DNA of 64,000 nucleotides from Flavobacterium sp. KACC 22763 (GTDB lineage Bacteria > Bacteroidota > Bacteroidia > Flavobacteriales > Flavobacteriaceae): assembly GCF_028736155.1 (NCBI RefSeq), contig NZ_CP117879.1, positions 3,348,001-3,412,000 of the forward strand, given 5' to 3'. Position numbers and translations under genes: made by a program. Each line of letters begins with the position of its first letter. Position 1 is the stretch's first letter. Of the stretch, positions 56,986 through 64,000 are shown in pieces. The notes below the pieces were generated by a model, which did no database searches, was not told where the DNA came from, and worked only from the letters and a program-made list of their open reading frames with translations.

Positions 56986-57468
56986 ATGAAAAATAAAGAG
57001 CAAGTAGAAATAGTAACTTATAAACCTGAGTATCAAAAAAGCTTTAAGGATTTAAACATAGAATGGATTTCAAATTATTTTGTGGTTGAACCTAATGATG
57101 TGAAAGCGTTAGATCACGCCGAAGAATATATTATAAATAAAGGTGGAGAAATTTTTTCCGCAATTTTAAATGATGAAGTTTTAGGTGTTTGCGCTTTAAT
57201 TAAAAGTAACGGAAAAGAGTACGATTATGAATTGGCTAAAATGGCTGTAAGTCCGAAAGCGCAAGGAAAAGGCGTTGGAAATTTATTGGCAGAATCGGCT
57301 ATAAAATGGGCTAAGGAAAAAGGAGCTTCTAAAATCTATCTGGAAAGCAATACAAAACTGAAACCTGCTATTAAATTGTATGAAAAATTAGGTTTTAAAG
57401 AAATAACAGGCGTATCTTCTTCTTATGACAGAGTAGACATTCAAATGATGCTAAACATTAATTTTTAG
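56986..57468 (+). CDS. GNAT family N-acetyltransferase
   Basis: The protein has 160 residues. The acetyl-CoA loop is intact: AVSPKAQGKGVGNLLAESAI (QxxGxG type, QGKGVG near 95). YLESNTKLKPAIKLYEKLGF is the typical C-terminal signature, where the Tyr in LYEKLGF acts as general acid. The first 60 residues (EIVTYKPEYQKSFKDLNIEW) form the substrate side. The substrate may be an amino acid or other amine. It follows the MocR-like gene by 6 bases and so forms an operon with it. A terminator is 30 bases downstream. Confidence 0.9.
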   Translation: MKNKEQVEIVTYKPEYQKSFKDLNIEWISNYFVVEPNDVKALDHAEEYIINKGGEIFSAILNDEVLGVCALIKSNGKEYDYELAKMAVSPKAQGKGVGNLLAESAIKWAKEKGASKIYLESNTKLKPAIKLYEKLGFKEITGVSSSYDRVDIQMMLNINF

Positions 57469-57494
57469 ATTAGTAGAACCAAAATAAAAAAAGT

Positions 57495-57528
57495 AGAACC
57501 CTTGACATTTCTGTTTAAGGGTTTTTTA
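57495..57528 (+). terminator. intrinsic terminator of the MocR-GNAT unit
   Basis: AACCCTTgACA pairs with TGTtTAAGGGTT with one bulge, loop TTTC, then TTTT. The right side, TGTTTAAGGGTTTTTTATT, is identical to that of the tRNA-Met terminator (54194-54212). Confidence 0.9.
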
Positions 57529-57693
57529 TTTGAAACAAATTGTAACATTTAATCTACAAAAGCGTCAAATCTTGAATTAAATTACGGTTCTTTGTAACTT
57601 ATTACATTTTCATTTGAGATTACTCAATTCCTGAATACAATAATATTGACTCTAAAGAGTTTAGAACTAGGAAGCTAGCACGATACTTTCGTT

Positions 57694-58215
57694 ATGGACA
57701 ATAAAAAATTTATTTTAAGTTTAAAAAAAGGCAATGAAGTAGCTTTTAAAGAAGTTTACTTCAGCTATTACGACAAACTTATAAATATTGCCAAACGATT
57801 CAATTCTTCTGTATTTACTCCCGAAGATTTTGTTCAAGAGACTTTCATTAGACTATATAATAAAAGAGAACTGCTTAACGAAGATGTTTTGTTTGACAAA
57901 CAGATATTTGTTATCTGCAAAAACATTATCATCAATCATGTTAACAGAGAAAATAAAATAGTACAGCTTGATCCTTCTCAAGTTGAAATGCTAGATGAAG
58001 AAACTGATTCAGGAATTTTTGAAGAAAGACAAGAAAAACTTCAAAACTTCATTAATCAGCTTCCAGAACAGCAGCAAAAAATATTCACTTTACACAAACT
58101 GGAAAACCTTAGCTATAAGGAGATTGCAGAATTAACGGATCTTTCTGAAAAGACCATTGCCAATCATATTTATCTCGCCAGTAAATTTATTCGAAAAAAA
58201 ATCGAAAACCATTAG
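57694..58215 (+). CDS. ECF sigma factor, FecI-like
   Basis: The protein has 173 residues, with region 2 at about 20-85 (FKEVYFSYYDKLINIAKRF, FVQETFIRLYNKRELL) and region 4 at about 115-170 (FINQLPEQQQKIFTLHKLEN, YKEIAELTDLSEKTIANHIY). It is the FecI-type sigma factor of a FecI-FecR-TonB receptor operon. The gap to the next gene is 46 bases, and a FecR-like anti-sigma gene follows that. The leader upstream (225 bases) has no clear consensus promoter. Confidence 0.94.
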   Translation: MDNKKFILSLKKGNEVAFKEVYFSYYDKLINIAKRFNSSVFTPEDFVQETFIRLYNKRELLNEDVLFDKQIFVICKNIIINHVNRENKIVQLDPSQVEMLDEETDSGIFEERQEKLQNFINQLPEQQQKIFTLHKLENLSYKEIAELTDLSEKTIANHIYLASKFIRKKIENH

Positions 58216-58261
58216 GAACTTTTTAGTTCTCGTTTGTTATACTAAAAAACAAGAACTAAAA

Positions 58262-58471
58262 ATGCATATCGAAGCGTATAAAACTAATGTTAAAACAAAG
58301 AAAGAGGCAAACTATCTTGTCGCTCTTTTGCAGTTTGTCATTTCTGACTGTATCATAAATTTTGATCGTCAAGGACGCGAAAACATCCTCAAAATCGAAA
58401 CTAACCGTGACATCAAAGAAATGGTTTACGGCGTTTTTAATAAACAAGGATTTCATTGTCAAATTATTTAA
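58262..58471 (+). CDS. small HMA-like ferredoxin-fold protein between sigma and anti-sigma
   Basis: The 69-residue protein starts at ATG 58262 (MHIEAYKTNVKTKKEANYLV). It has a beta-alpha-beta-beta-alpha-beta layout like heavy-metal-associated domains: strand EAYKTNV, helix KKEANYLVALLQFV, strands CIINFDRQGRENILKIET, helix DIKEMVYGVFNKQG and strand FHCQII. No CxxC metal motif is seen; cysteines at the ends of strands 2 and 4 (Cys29 and Cys66) are unpaired in sequence. A similar group in Flavobacteria has the same features (FD...C...ILRIE). It lies 46 bases after the sigma gene and 10 before FecR, so is part of the operon. Function is unknown. Confidence 0.72.
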   Translation: MHIEAYKTNVKTKKEANYLVALLQFVISDCIINFDRQGRENILKIETNRDIKEMVYGVFNKQGFHCQII

Positions 58472-58481
58472 GTTAGAAAAG

Positions 58482-59324
58482 ATGGATAAGGAGAAATTTG
58501 ACGAGGAATTTAAAAAGTTATGGGAAGAGTCTCCCCTTTCTCATTCCGACAGCGAAAAAGAAGCTTCGTGGGAACAATTTCATGCTAAAACATTTTCAGA
58601 GAAAAAAAGAAAATTTAAGCCTTGGCATCTTTATGCAGCGGCTTCGGTTTTACTTTTTGCACTTATTGGAACTGGAATTTATTTCAATAACGAATCTACA
58701 AATGAAAATGTAGTTCTAGCTGAAAATGTAATTGAAAACACAACCTCAGCAATAAAATATGTTGTCTTGCCAGACAGTTCAAAAGTTGAACTGAGCCCCA
58801 ATTCTAAAATCTCTTTTGGAAGCAATTTCGCTTTAAACAGAAAAATTGAAATTGAGGGAGAAGCTTATTTTAATGTAAAAAAAGACAAACAGCATCCTTT
58901 TCAGGTTTTTTGTGATGAAACCACAACTACTGTTTTAGGAACGTCTTTTACAGTTAAAGAATCTGAAAACGAACAAGTTACTGTTGAACTTTTTGAAGGA
59001 AGCGTTCAGATGAATGTAAAAGGGCAAAGCCAAAAATGGATTTTGAAACCGGGAGAAAAATTTACATACGGAAACCAAACTGCTTCAGTATCAGAATTTA
59101 GCCGTTTTATAGATTTTGATAATGAAAATCTTTCTGCTGTAAGTCATTACATCGAAGAGAATTATGGCTATAAAGTGGTTCTTCCGAAAGAAAACCAAAA
59201 TCAGAAAATCACTATTCGAATCAATCGAAAAGAAGATTTAAAAACGATTCTACAATTACTATCAGAAATGTATAACCTAAACTTTGAAATAAATGAAGAT
59301 TTAAAACAGATCACTTTTCAATGA
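58482..59324 (+). CDS. FecR family anti-sigma protein
   Basis: I choose the ATG at 58482 (MDKEKFDEEFKKLWEESPLS). The 280-residue protein has a short cytoplasmic N-terminus, a transmembrane helix at about 48-68 (LYAAASVLLFALIGTGIYF), and a periplasmic FecR domain (about 85-185) with IKYVVLPDSSKVELSPNSKI and GEAYFNVKKDKQHPFQVF. The last 70 residues (FSRFIDFDNENLSAVSHYIE, YKVVLPKENQN) form the DUF4974/STN-like secretin domain that contacts the receptor. It relays the TonB receptor signal to FecI. It lies 10 bases after the HMA-like gene. Confidence 0.93.
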   Translation: MDKEKFDEEFKKLWEESPLSHSDSEKEASWEQFHAKTFSEKKRKFKPWHLYAAASVLLFALIGTGIYFNNESTNENVVLAENVIENTTSAIKYVVLPDSSKVELSPNSKISFGSNFALNRKIEIEGEAYFNVKKDKQHPFQVFCDETTTTVLGTSFTVKESENEQVTVELFEGSVQMNVKGQSQKWILKPGEKFTYGNQTASVSEFSRFIDFDNENLSAVSHYIEENYGYKVVLPKENQNQKITIRINRKEDLKTILQLLSEMYNLNFEINEDLKQITFQ

Positions 59325-59334
59325 AGACAAAAAA

Positions 59335-59387
59335 GGATGTAAGCCGCGAAACTCCACATCCTCCTTAATGTTCAGGATAACATTAAG
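59335..59387 (+). promoter_or_regulatory. paired stem-loops between fecR-like gene and TonB receptor
   Basis: GGATGT (59335-59340) pairs with ACATCC (59356-59361), and CTTAATGTT (59364-59372) pairs with AACATTAAG (59379-59387) with a 6-base loop. Neither has a U run. They may set mRNA stability or processing between the two genes. Confidence 0.65.
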
Positions 59388-59423
59388 TTATCCATTTAAT
59401 AATATTCAAAAATACAAAATTTC

Positions 59424-62042
59424 ATGAAGCATATAATTTCAGCGTGCTTTTTTTTATTCAGTTTATGTATGTCTGCCCAGAGCGTCACAGTAACTGTAGA
59501 TCAAAATGTAACTTTAAAAGAATTCTTCAAACAGATCGAAAGTCAAACCGATTTTAAATTTGCTTTTACAGATCAGATAGATACCAATAAAAAGTATTTT
59601 ACGCAAAAAAATACTTATAAGAATGTTGAAATCAGCAAGCTAATTACGGAATTAAACCAAACTTCTATTGTACAATTTTCGATAGTTGGCAATAATATTT
59701 TTGTGAAGCAGAAATCTCAAACTCCGAAACCAGCCAAAAAAAAAAGCAAGCTGACCGGTCACGTTTATGATGACGAAAGACAACCTGTTATTGGAGCCAA
59801 TATTTATATTAAAGAATTGGAAACAGGTGTTGTAACAGATGCTAACGGAAAATACAGCATGGATGTTCCAAACGGAACTTATACTGTACAGGTGAGTTAT
59901 GTAGGATTTAAGAATGAAGAGAAACGTGTCTCTGTATCAGACGATACCAAAGTCAACTTCAATGTAGATGCCGACAGCCAGCAATTGGGAGAAGTTATTG
60001 TAATGAACAATAAAGCGGTTGATATTAAAACCACTCAAATGAGTGTGAACAAGCTTTCGATGCAGGAAATCAAAAGAATTCCTGTTGCAATGGGAGAGCC
60101 TGATCCGTTAAAATCAATTTTGACTCTGCCGGGAGTTACCAATGCAGGTGAAGCCTCTTCGGGTTTTAATGTTCGTGGAGGTGCTGCCGATCAGAATTTG
60201 ATTCTTTTGGATGGTGCGCCTGTTTATGCAGATTCACATATGTTTGGGTTCTTTTCTATTTTCAATGCTGATATTGTTAACGGTTTAGATTTATATAAAG
60301 GAGGAATTCCTTCAAAATTTGGAGGACGCGTTTCTTCTGTTCTCGATGTTACGCAACAAACGGGAGATTTTGAAGAATATAAAGTAAACGGAGGAATTGG
60401 AATTATCTCAAGCCGACTTTTAGTTCAAGGTCCTTTACAAAAAGAAAAAGGTTCGTTCATCCTTTCTGGACGAGCTTCGTATGCGCATTTGTTTATGAAA
60501 CTGGCCGACAATAAAAACTCGGCCATGTTTTATGATTTGAATGCTAAATTAAACTATCGTTTTAATGCTAAAAACACATTGTCTTTTTCTGGTTATTTTG
60601 GAAATGATTTATTTGATATCAGTGATCGTTTTGCAAGTACTTACGGAAGCACAATGGGTATTTTGAGCTGGAAACATAAATTTTCTGATCGCTTAAACAG
60701 TAATTTATCTACTTTCTATAGTGATTACAGATTTAATCTAGAAATTCCGGTTGAAAGTTTTAAATGGGATAGCAACATTGCGAGTTACGGATTGAAATAC
60801 AATTGGAATTTCCAACAATCTGAGAAGTTTAAAATCAATTACGGAATTGATGGTTTGTATTACAATTTCAATCCTGGAGTTGTACAGCCAACCACTCCAG
60901 ATTCTCAGTTTAATTATATGCAATTGGATAAAAAATATGCTTTAGAAGCTTCTGCTTTTGTTGATTTTGAAAATCAGATTACAGAGAAACTGAATTTCCG
61001 TTACGGACTTCGTTACAGCATGTTTTATCGTTTAGGAGACGAAACCATCAGCACTTACGAAAATGGTCAGGCGGTAGTATATAATCCGTTGTATAAAATT
61101 TATGAGGAAGGAACGCCAAACGGAAGCATTTCGTACGGAAAAGGAAAAACCATCAGCAAGTTTAACAATTTTGAACCTCGAGCTGCCTTGTCTTATGCTT
61201 TTAATGACGAAACTTCTATAAAAGCGAGTTACAACAGAATGGCGCAGTACATTCATATTTTATCAAACACACAGTCTCCATTGCCAATGAGCATCTGGAC
61301 ACCAAGCGGCCCTTTTACAAAACCTCAACTTTTGGATCAGTACGCGATGGGGTATTTCAGAAATTTCAAAGACGGAGATTATTCATTAGAAACCGAGTTA
61401 TTTTATAAAAATGTACAAAATCGTATTGATTATATTGACGGAGCTGATGTTTTGGCTAACAACAATATTGAGCAGGTTATTCTAAACGGAAAAGCGAGAT
61501 CGTATGGAATGGAGCTGTTATTCAGAAAAAATACTGGTGTTTTCACTGGATGGATTTCGTACACTTTATCTCGTGCTGAACAAAAAACTCCGGGAAGAAC
61601 TCCAGAAGAACCAGGAATTGCAAATGGCGACTGGTATTTATCTGGTTATGACAAATTGCATAATCTGAGCATTGTGGGAAGTTACGAACTGAACCCGAAA
61701 TGGTCTTTTAATGGTAATTTCACTTTACAATCTGGTCAGCCTGTTACTTATGCTAATGGCTATTATGAAATGGGAGGTATTCATGTTCCTAACTATTCTT
61801 TGAGAAATGAAAACAGATTACCGCTTTTCCATCACTTAGATGTTGCGGCAACTTATACTCCTAAACCAGACAAAAAGAAAGGATGGCAAAGCTATTGGGT
61901 ATTTAGCCTTTACAATATTTACAACAGAAAAAATGCCGCTTCTATGAGTTTTACAACCAATGAAGATACGGGAGCAAATGAAACCAGAAGACTTTCGATT
62001 TTCGGAATTGTTCCTGGGGTTTCTTATAATTTTAAATTTTAA
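59424..62042 (+). CDS. TonB-dependent receptor with STN domain (transducer type)
   Basis: This 872-residue receptor has a signal peptide (ending CMSAQ at 19), then an STN (secretin/TonB short N-terminal) domain at about 24-90 (VTLKEFFKQIESQTDFKFAF), which is the signalling part that touches FecR. A carboxypeptidase-regulatory-like domain (LTGHVYDDERQPVIGANIYI) follows at about 112-195, then the plug (MGEPDPLKSILTLPGVTNAG, FNVRGGAADQNLILLDGAPV) and a barrel ending GVSYNFKF. It imports an unknown ligand and signals to the FecI/FecR pair. The DUF4249 gene follows 4 bases later, so the two are coupled. Confidence 0.95.
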   Translation: MKHIISACFFLFSLCMSAQSVTVTVDQNVTLKEFFKQIESQTDFKFAFTDQIDTNKKYFTQKNTYKNVEISKLITELNQTSIVQFSIVGNNIFVKQKSQTPKPAKKKSKLTGHVYDDERQPVIGANIYIKELETGVVTDANGKYSMDVPNGTYTVQVSYVGFKNEEKRVSVSDDTKVNFNVDADSQQLGEVIVMNNKAVDIKTTQMSVNKLSMQEIKRIPVAMGEPDPLKSILTLPGVTNAGEASSGFNVRGGAADQNLILLDGAPVYADSHMFGFFSIFNADIVNGLDLYKGGIPSKFGGRVSSVLDVTQQTGDFEEYKVNGGIGIISSRLLVQGPLQKEKGSFILSGRASYAHLFMKLADNKNSAMFYDLNAKLNYRFNAKNTLSFSGYFGNDLFDISDRFASTYGSTMGILSWKHKFSDRLNSNLSTFYSDYRFNLEIPVESFKWDSNIASYGLKYNWNFQQSEKFKINYGIDGLYYNFNPGVVQPTTPDSQFNYMQLDKKYALEASAFVDFENQITEKLNFRYGLRYSMFYRLGDETISTYENGQAVVYNPLYKIYEEGTPNGSISYGKGKTISKFNNFEPRAALSYAFNDETSIKASYNRMAQYIHILSNTQSPLPMSIWTPSGPFTKPQLLDQYAMGYFRNFKDGDYSLETELFYKNVQNRIDYIDGADVLANNNIEQVILNGKARSYGMELLFRKNTGVFTGWISYTLSRAEQKTPGRTPEEPGIANGDWYLSGYDKLHNLSIVGSYELNPKWSFNGNFTLQSGQPVTYANGYYEMGGIHVPNYSLRNENRLPLFHHLDVAATYTPKPDKKKGWQSYWVFSLYNIYNRKNAASMSFTTNEDTGANETRRLSIFGIVPGVSYNFKF

Positions 62043-62046
62043 TGCT

Positions 62047-62889
62047 ATGAATAAATTGAAAAAATATACGATAATGAACAGAGTGCTAGCATTAATGACT
62101 CTTCTTTTTGTTTTTTCTTTTGCGTCATGCGAAGATGTGGTCAATCTGGATCTGGAAACAGGAGAAACCAAATTGGTTGTCGATGCCGAAATTATCTGGA
62201 AAAAGGGAACTGACGGAAAGGAACAAACCATAAAAATCAGTAAAACGGCTCCTTATTACAGCGGTTCTACGCCAAAAGTTTCGGGAGCGCAAGTACGAGT
62301 AGAAAACAGCAACGGAGATATTTTTACTTTTAACGAAACCGAAGCGGGAGTTTATAAATGCACCAATTTTGTTCCAGTAATTGATGCCGATTATAAATTG
62401 TTTATTACTGCCGAAGGACAAAGTTTCACAGCAGTTGAAAAACTGACTTCTGTAACGCCAATAAATAAAATAGAGCAAAATATTGTTCCTGATTTTGGCG
62501 GAGAAGATGTAATTGAGGTAACATTTTATTACAACGATCCAGTAGATCAAGTTAATTTTTACGTAACCGATTTTCAAAGTGAATTCTTAATCTATCCTGA
62601 ATACGAAATCACGAATGATGAGTTTTATAACGGAAACGAAATCAGTACGAGATATTCTCATGAAGATAAAATGAAACCTGGAAACATTCTCAAAATCACC
62701 CACAGAGGCGTTTCTAAAAACTTCTTCAATTACTGGAAACTAATTTTAGAAGCTTCAAGCTCAAATCCTTTTCTTGTTCCGCCAGGAAATATTAGAGGAA
62801 ATATTATAAATACTTCAGATGCTAATAATTTTGCATTTGGCTATTTCAGACTTTGCGAAGCCGATCAAGTTGATTATTTAGTGAAATAA
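62047..62889 (+). CDS. DUF4249 lipoprotein
   Basis: I choose the ATG at 62047 (MNKLKKYTIMNRVLALMTLL), 4 bases after the receptor stop; an ATG at 62074 is a possible alternative. The signal ends FASC (Cys28), so it is a lipoprotein. The 280-residue protein has the DUF4249 start EDVVNLDLETGETKLVVDAE and a beta-sandwich part (VRVENSNGDIFTFNETEAGV), with TYYYNDPVDQVNFYVTDFQS-like sequences in the second half. The family is found next to TonB receptors in Bacteroidota and probably acts with them at the cell surface, but no ligand is proved. Confidence 0.9.
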   Translation: MNKLKKYTIMNRVLALMTLLFVFSFASCEDVVNLDLETGETKLVVDAEIIWKKGTDGKEQTIKISKTAPYYSGSTPKVSGAQVRVENSNGDIFTFNETEAGVYKCTNFVPVIDADYKLFITAEGQSFTAVEKLTSVTPINKIEQNIVPDFGGEDVIEVTFYYNDPVDQVNFYVTDFQSEFLIYPEYEITNDEFYNGNEISTRYSHEDKMKPGNILKITHRGVSKNFFNYWKLILEASSSNPFLVPPGNIRGNIINTSDANNFAFGYFRLCEADQVDYLVK

Positions 62890-62896
62890 TTTTTTA

Positions 62897-62915
62897 TATG
62901 TCGCTCCTCTGGAGC
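62897..62915. repeat. single GTCGCTCCnCTGGAGC repeat
   Basis: TATGTCGCTCCTCTGGAGC is a member of the family seen at 47744-47801 (GTCGCTCCGCTGGAGC) with one base lost in the centre. Its inner GCTCC / GGAGC can pair. Confidence 0.8.
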
Positions 62916-62927
62916 AGTTTCACAAAA

Positions 62928-62961
62928 CAAAAGGGCCGACTATTTTAAGTCGGCCCTTTTG
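62928..62961. terminator. bidirectional terminator overlapping the end of the GNAT gene
   Basis: CAAAAGGGCCGACT (62928-62941) pairs perfectly with AGTCGGCCCTTTTG (62948-62961), loop 6 bases. It is shared by the convergent DUF4249 and GNAT genes; the last six codons and the stop of the GNAT gene lie in it. Confidence 0.93.
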
Positions 62962-63488
62962 TTTTTCCAGTCTTCTTTATTTATTTGATACACAAAATTC
63001 AATTTTGGCTTTTCTCCAAAATAAGCTACTTCTTCTTCAGCCACTTTTTCGGCTCCTACTCTTGAAATTGCAATTTGCGATCGGATATTTTCTGAACCAA
63101 TATGAAACTTTACTTTCGAAACATATTGAAAAAGATAATCCAGCATTGTTTTTTTTACGCTTTGATTAATACCTTTTCCCCAATACGAAACAGCATAAAA
63201 AGTATAGCCGATGAAAATACTATCGTCTTCTTGATTGAAATCATAAAATCTAGTGCTTCCGATAAACTCTCCTGTTTCTTTACTTATAATCTTAAAAGCG
63301 CCTTTACTTTTCATGGCCCCTTCAAAGAAATTTTCAAAGACTTCTTTTTTCCATCGGTCTTTGTTTGGATGCTGTTCCCAAATTTTAGGATCGGAAGCTA
63401 CTTTGTACAAGGCCTCAAAATCTTTTTCTTCTAAAGGAGACAAAATGCAAAGATCATTTTCTAAAACGGGCTGTAAATTAAAATTCAT
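62940..63488 (-). CDS. RimJ/RimL-type GNAT acetyltransferase
   Basis: The protein has 182 residues. PVLENDLCILSPLEEKDFEAL is the typical opening of the RimJ/RimL group, GEFIGSTRFYDFNQEDDSIFIGYTFYAVSYWGKGIN holds the acetyl-CoA loop (WGKGIN in place of RGKGIG), and KVKFHIGSENIRSQIAISRV is the Ala/Ser-rich C-terminal helix. Substrates of this group are N-terminal or side-chain amines of proteins or small molecules. It stands on the reverse strand, 12 bases downstream of the MgtC-like gene, so they may share a transcript. A terminator overlaps its last codons. Confidence 0.88.
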   Translation of the reverse strand: MNFNLQPVLENDLCILSPLEEKDFEALYKVASDPKIWEQHPNKDRWKKEVFENFFEGAMKSKGAFKIISKETGEFIGSTRFYDFNQEDDSIFIGYTFYAVSYWGKGINQSVKKTMLDYLFQYVSKVKFHIGSENIRSQIAISRVGAEKVAEEEVAYFGEKPKLNFVYQINKEDWKNKRADLK

Positions 63489-63499
63489 ATTTTTTGTTG

Positions 63500-64000
63500 T
63501 TATAATACTAATTCCTCAAAAATAGGTTCTTGCAAAAGTGATGCATACAAAGATTCTATAGATTTTTTTGGACCATGTATTTGCCATTCTAAAACCACAT
63601 GATCTAGATTGCGACGCTGTGTAATCAGTTTTGATTTTACGCCATAGACTGAAAAAAGCTCATTGCATCTTGCGTATCCGCTATCAGAACGTTTAAAAGT
63701 TATTTGAAGGGTTTTATGTGCGTTGATGAGGTCTATTTTATTCTGAAGAAAAGTAAGCACCGTAAGAATGGAAAGAATCATCAAGGCCGCACAAGCCGAT
63801 GCAAAATAATAACCCGCTCCTACTCCCATACTTACAGCCGCAACCGACCATATTGTTGCCGCCGTAGTAATACCGCTAACATGATTATCTGATCTAAAAA
63901 TCACTCCTGCACAAAGAAAACCTAAACCGGTTACAATATTAGAAGCTATTCGATCAGGATTTCCTGCTCCGCCAATCCATTCAGACATAAAGGTAAAGAA
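63500..64000 (-). CDS. MgtC/SapB family membrane protein (N-terminus cut by window end)
   Basis: The reverse frame stays open to the window end (codons before the ATG at 63988 read FFTF), so the true start lies outside; the visible part has about 166 residues. GGAGNPDRIASNIVTGLGFLCAGVIFRSD is the MgtC/SapB motif, where GxGFLxAGxI is the signature. The following hydrophobic helices (ITTAATIWSVAAVSMGVGAG, and FASACAALMILSILTVLTFL) complete the membrane part, and residues 85-162 form a ferredoxin/ACT-like tail (LQITFKRSDSGYARCNELFS). MgtC proteins are linked to survival in low magnesium and to ATP synthase inhibition in other bacteria; this one may be simply a SapB-type protein. Confidence 0.88.
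   Translation of the reverse strand, partial: FFTFMSEWIGGAGNPDRIASNIVTGLGFLCAGVIFRSDNHVSGITTAATIWSVAAVSMGVGAGYYFASACAALMILSILTVLTFLQNKIDLINAHKTLQITFKRSDSGYARCNELFSVYGVKSKLITQRRNLDHVVLEWQIHGPKKSIESLYASLLQEPIFEELVL

Overview
This window looks like ordinary chromosome of a low-GC member of the Bacteroidota, most likely a Flavobacterium. The evidence is the AT-rich sequence, a type IX secretion C-terminal sorting domain, TonB-dependent receptors with SusC/FecA-style plugs, lipoprotein boxes ending in SC or GC, families typical of this phylum (DUF4252, DUF4290, DUF4249, DUF4199, DUF5686, Bacteroidota-type GlmU-like protein), promoters of the form TTG-N18..20-TAnnTTTG, and a 6S-like RNA between zapA and rny. 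I see no prophage, integrase-bearing island, insertion sequence or CRISPR array. The first gene (S41 peptidase) and the last gene (MgtC/SapB-like) are cut by the window ends.

Layout. 1-5.4 kb: a lipoprotein S41 peptidase faces away from a sigma / anti-sigma-like / DUF4252 / DUF4252-lipoprotein operon, followed by a YiaA-like membrane protein and a secreted beta-propeller protein. 5.4-16 kb: carB (without the allosteric domain), rpmH, a TPR membrane protein, small lipoprotein and hydrolase genes, a degenerate GNAT, an anion symporter with its porin, and an ABC-F ATPase. 16-25 kb: PepSY-like protein, GlmU-like protein, rpmE2, then a forward run of DUF4199, glycosyltransferase, phosphohexomutase, MsbA-like exporter and DUF2971. 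25.7-30.7 kb: a reverse unit of M23 peptidase, TonB-dependent receptor and EF-hand lipoprotein. 30.8-33.2 kb: coiled-coil protein, zapA, 6S-like RNA, rny. 33-42 kb: PAS histidine kinase, xerD, four small outer-membrane beta-barrel genes, aroQ and a DUF5686 outer-membrane protein. 42-48 kb: cation exporter, murA (Asp in place of the usual catalytic Cys), DUF4290, DUF493, an esterase and an orphan exported protein. 48-54 kb: nucleotide-binding protein, recQ, fmt, HU, YqgE, class IV aminotransferase and START-like protein. 54-57.5 kb: tRNA-Met, ACT-domain protein, two orphan small proteins, a MocR-type regulator and a GNAT. 57.7-62.9 kb: a FecI sigma, HMA-like small protein, FecR, TonB receptor with STN domain and DUF4249 lipoprotein operon. 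63-64 kb: GNAT and MgtC.

The most distinctive non-coding feature is the density of intergenic palindromic repeats of at least six families, nearly all at gene 3' ends: CTGAGCGaAGTCGAAGG, GCCACAGATT/GCCACGAATT, TTCCGTAGGAA, GCTCCAGCGGAGC, CAGCGGTTTCAACCGCTG and CTAAGATTCTAAG/CTTAGCAACTTAG. One composite site (25.24-25.68 kb) nests several of them. The best leads for new biology are the repeat system, the HMA-like gene inside the FecI-FecR operon, the twin Y-shaped repeats at 18.2-18.4 kb, the element at 47.9 kb, and the array of beta-barrel paralogues. None of these proves a new system from sequence alone.
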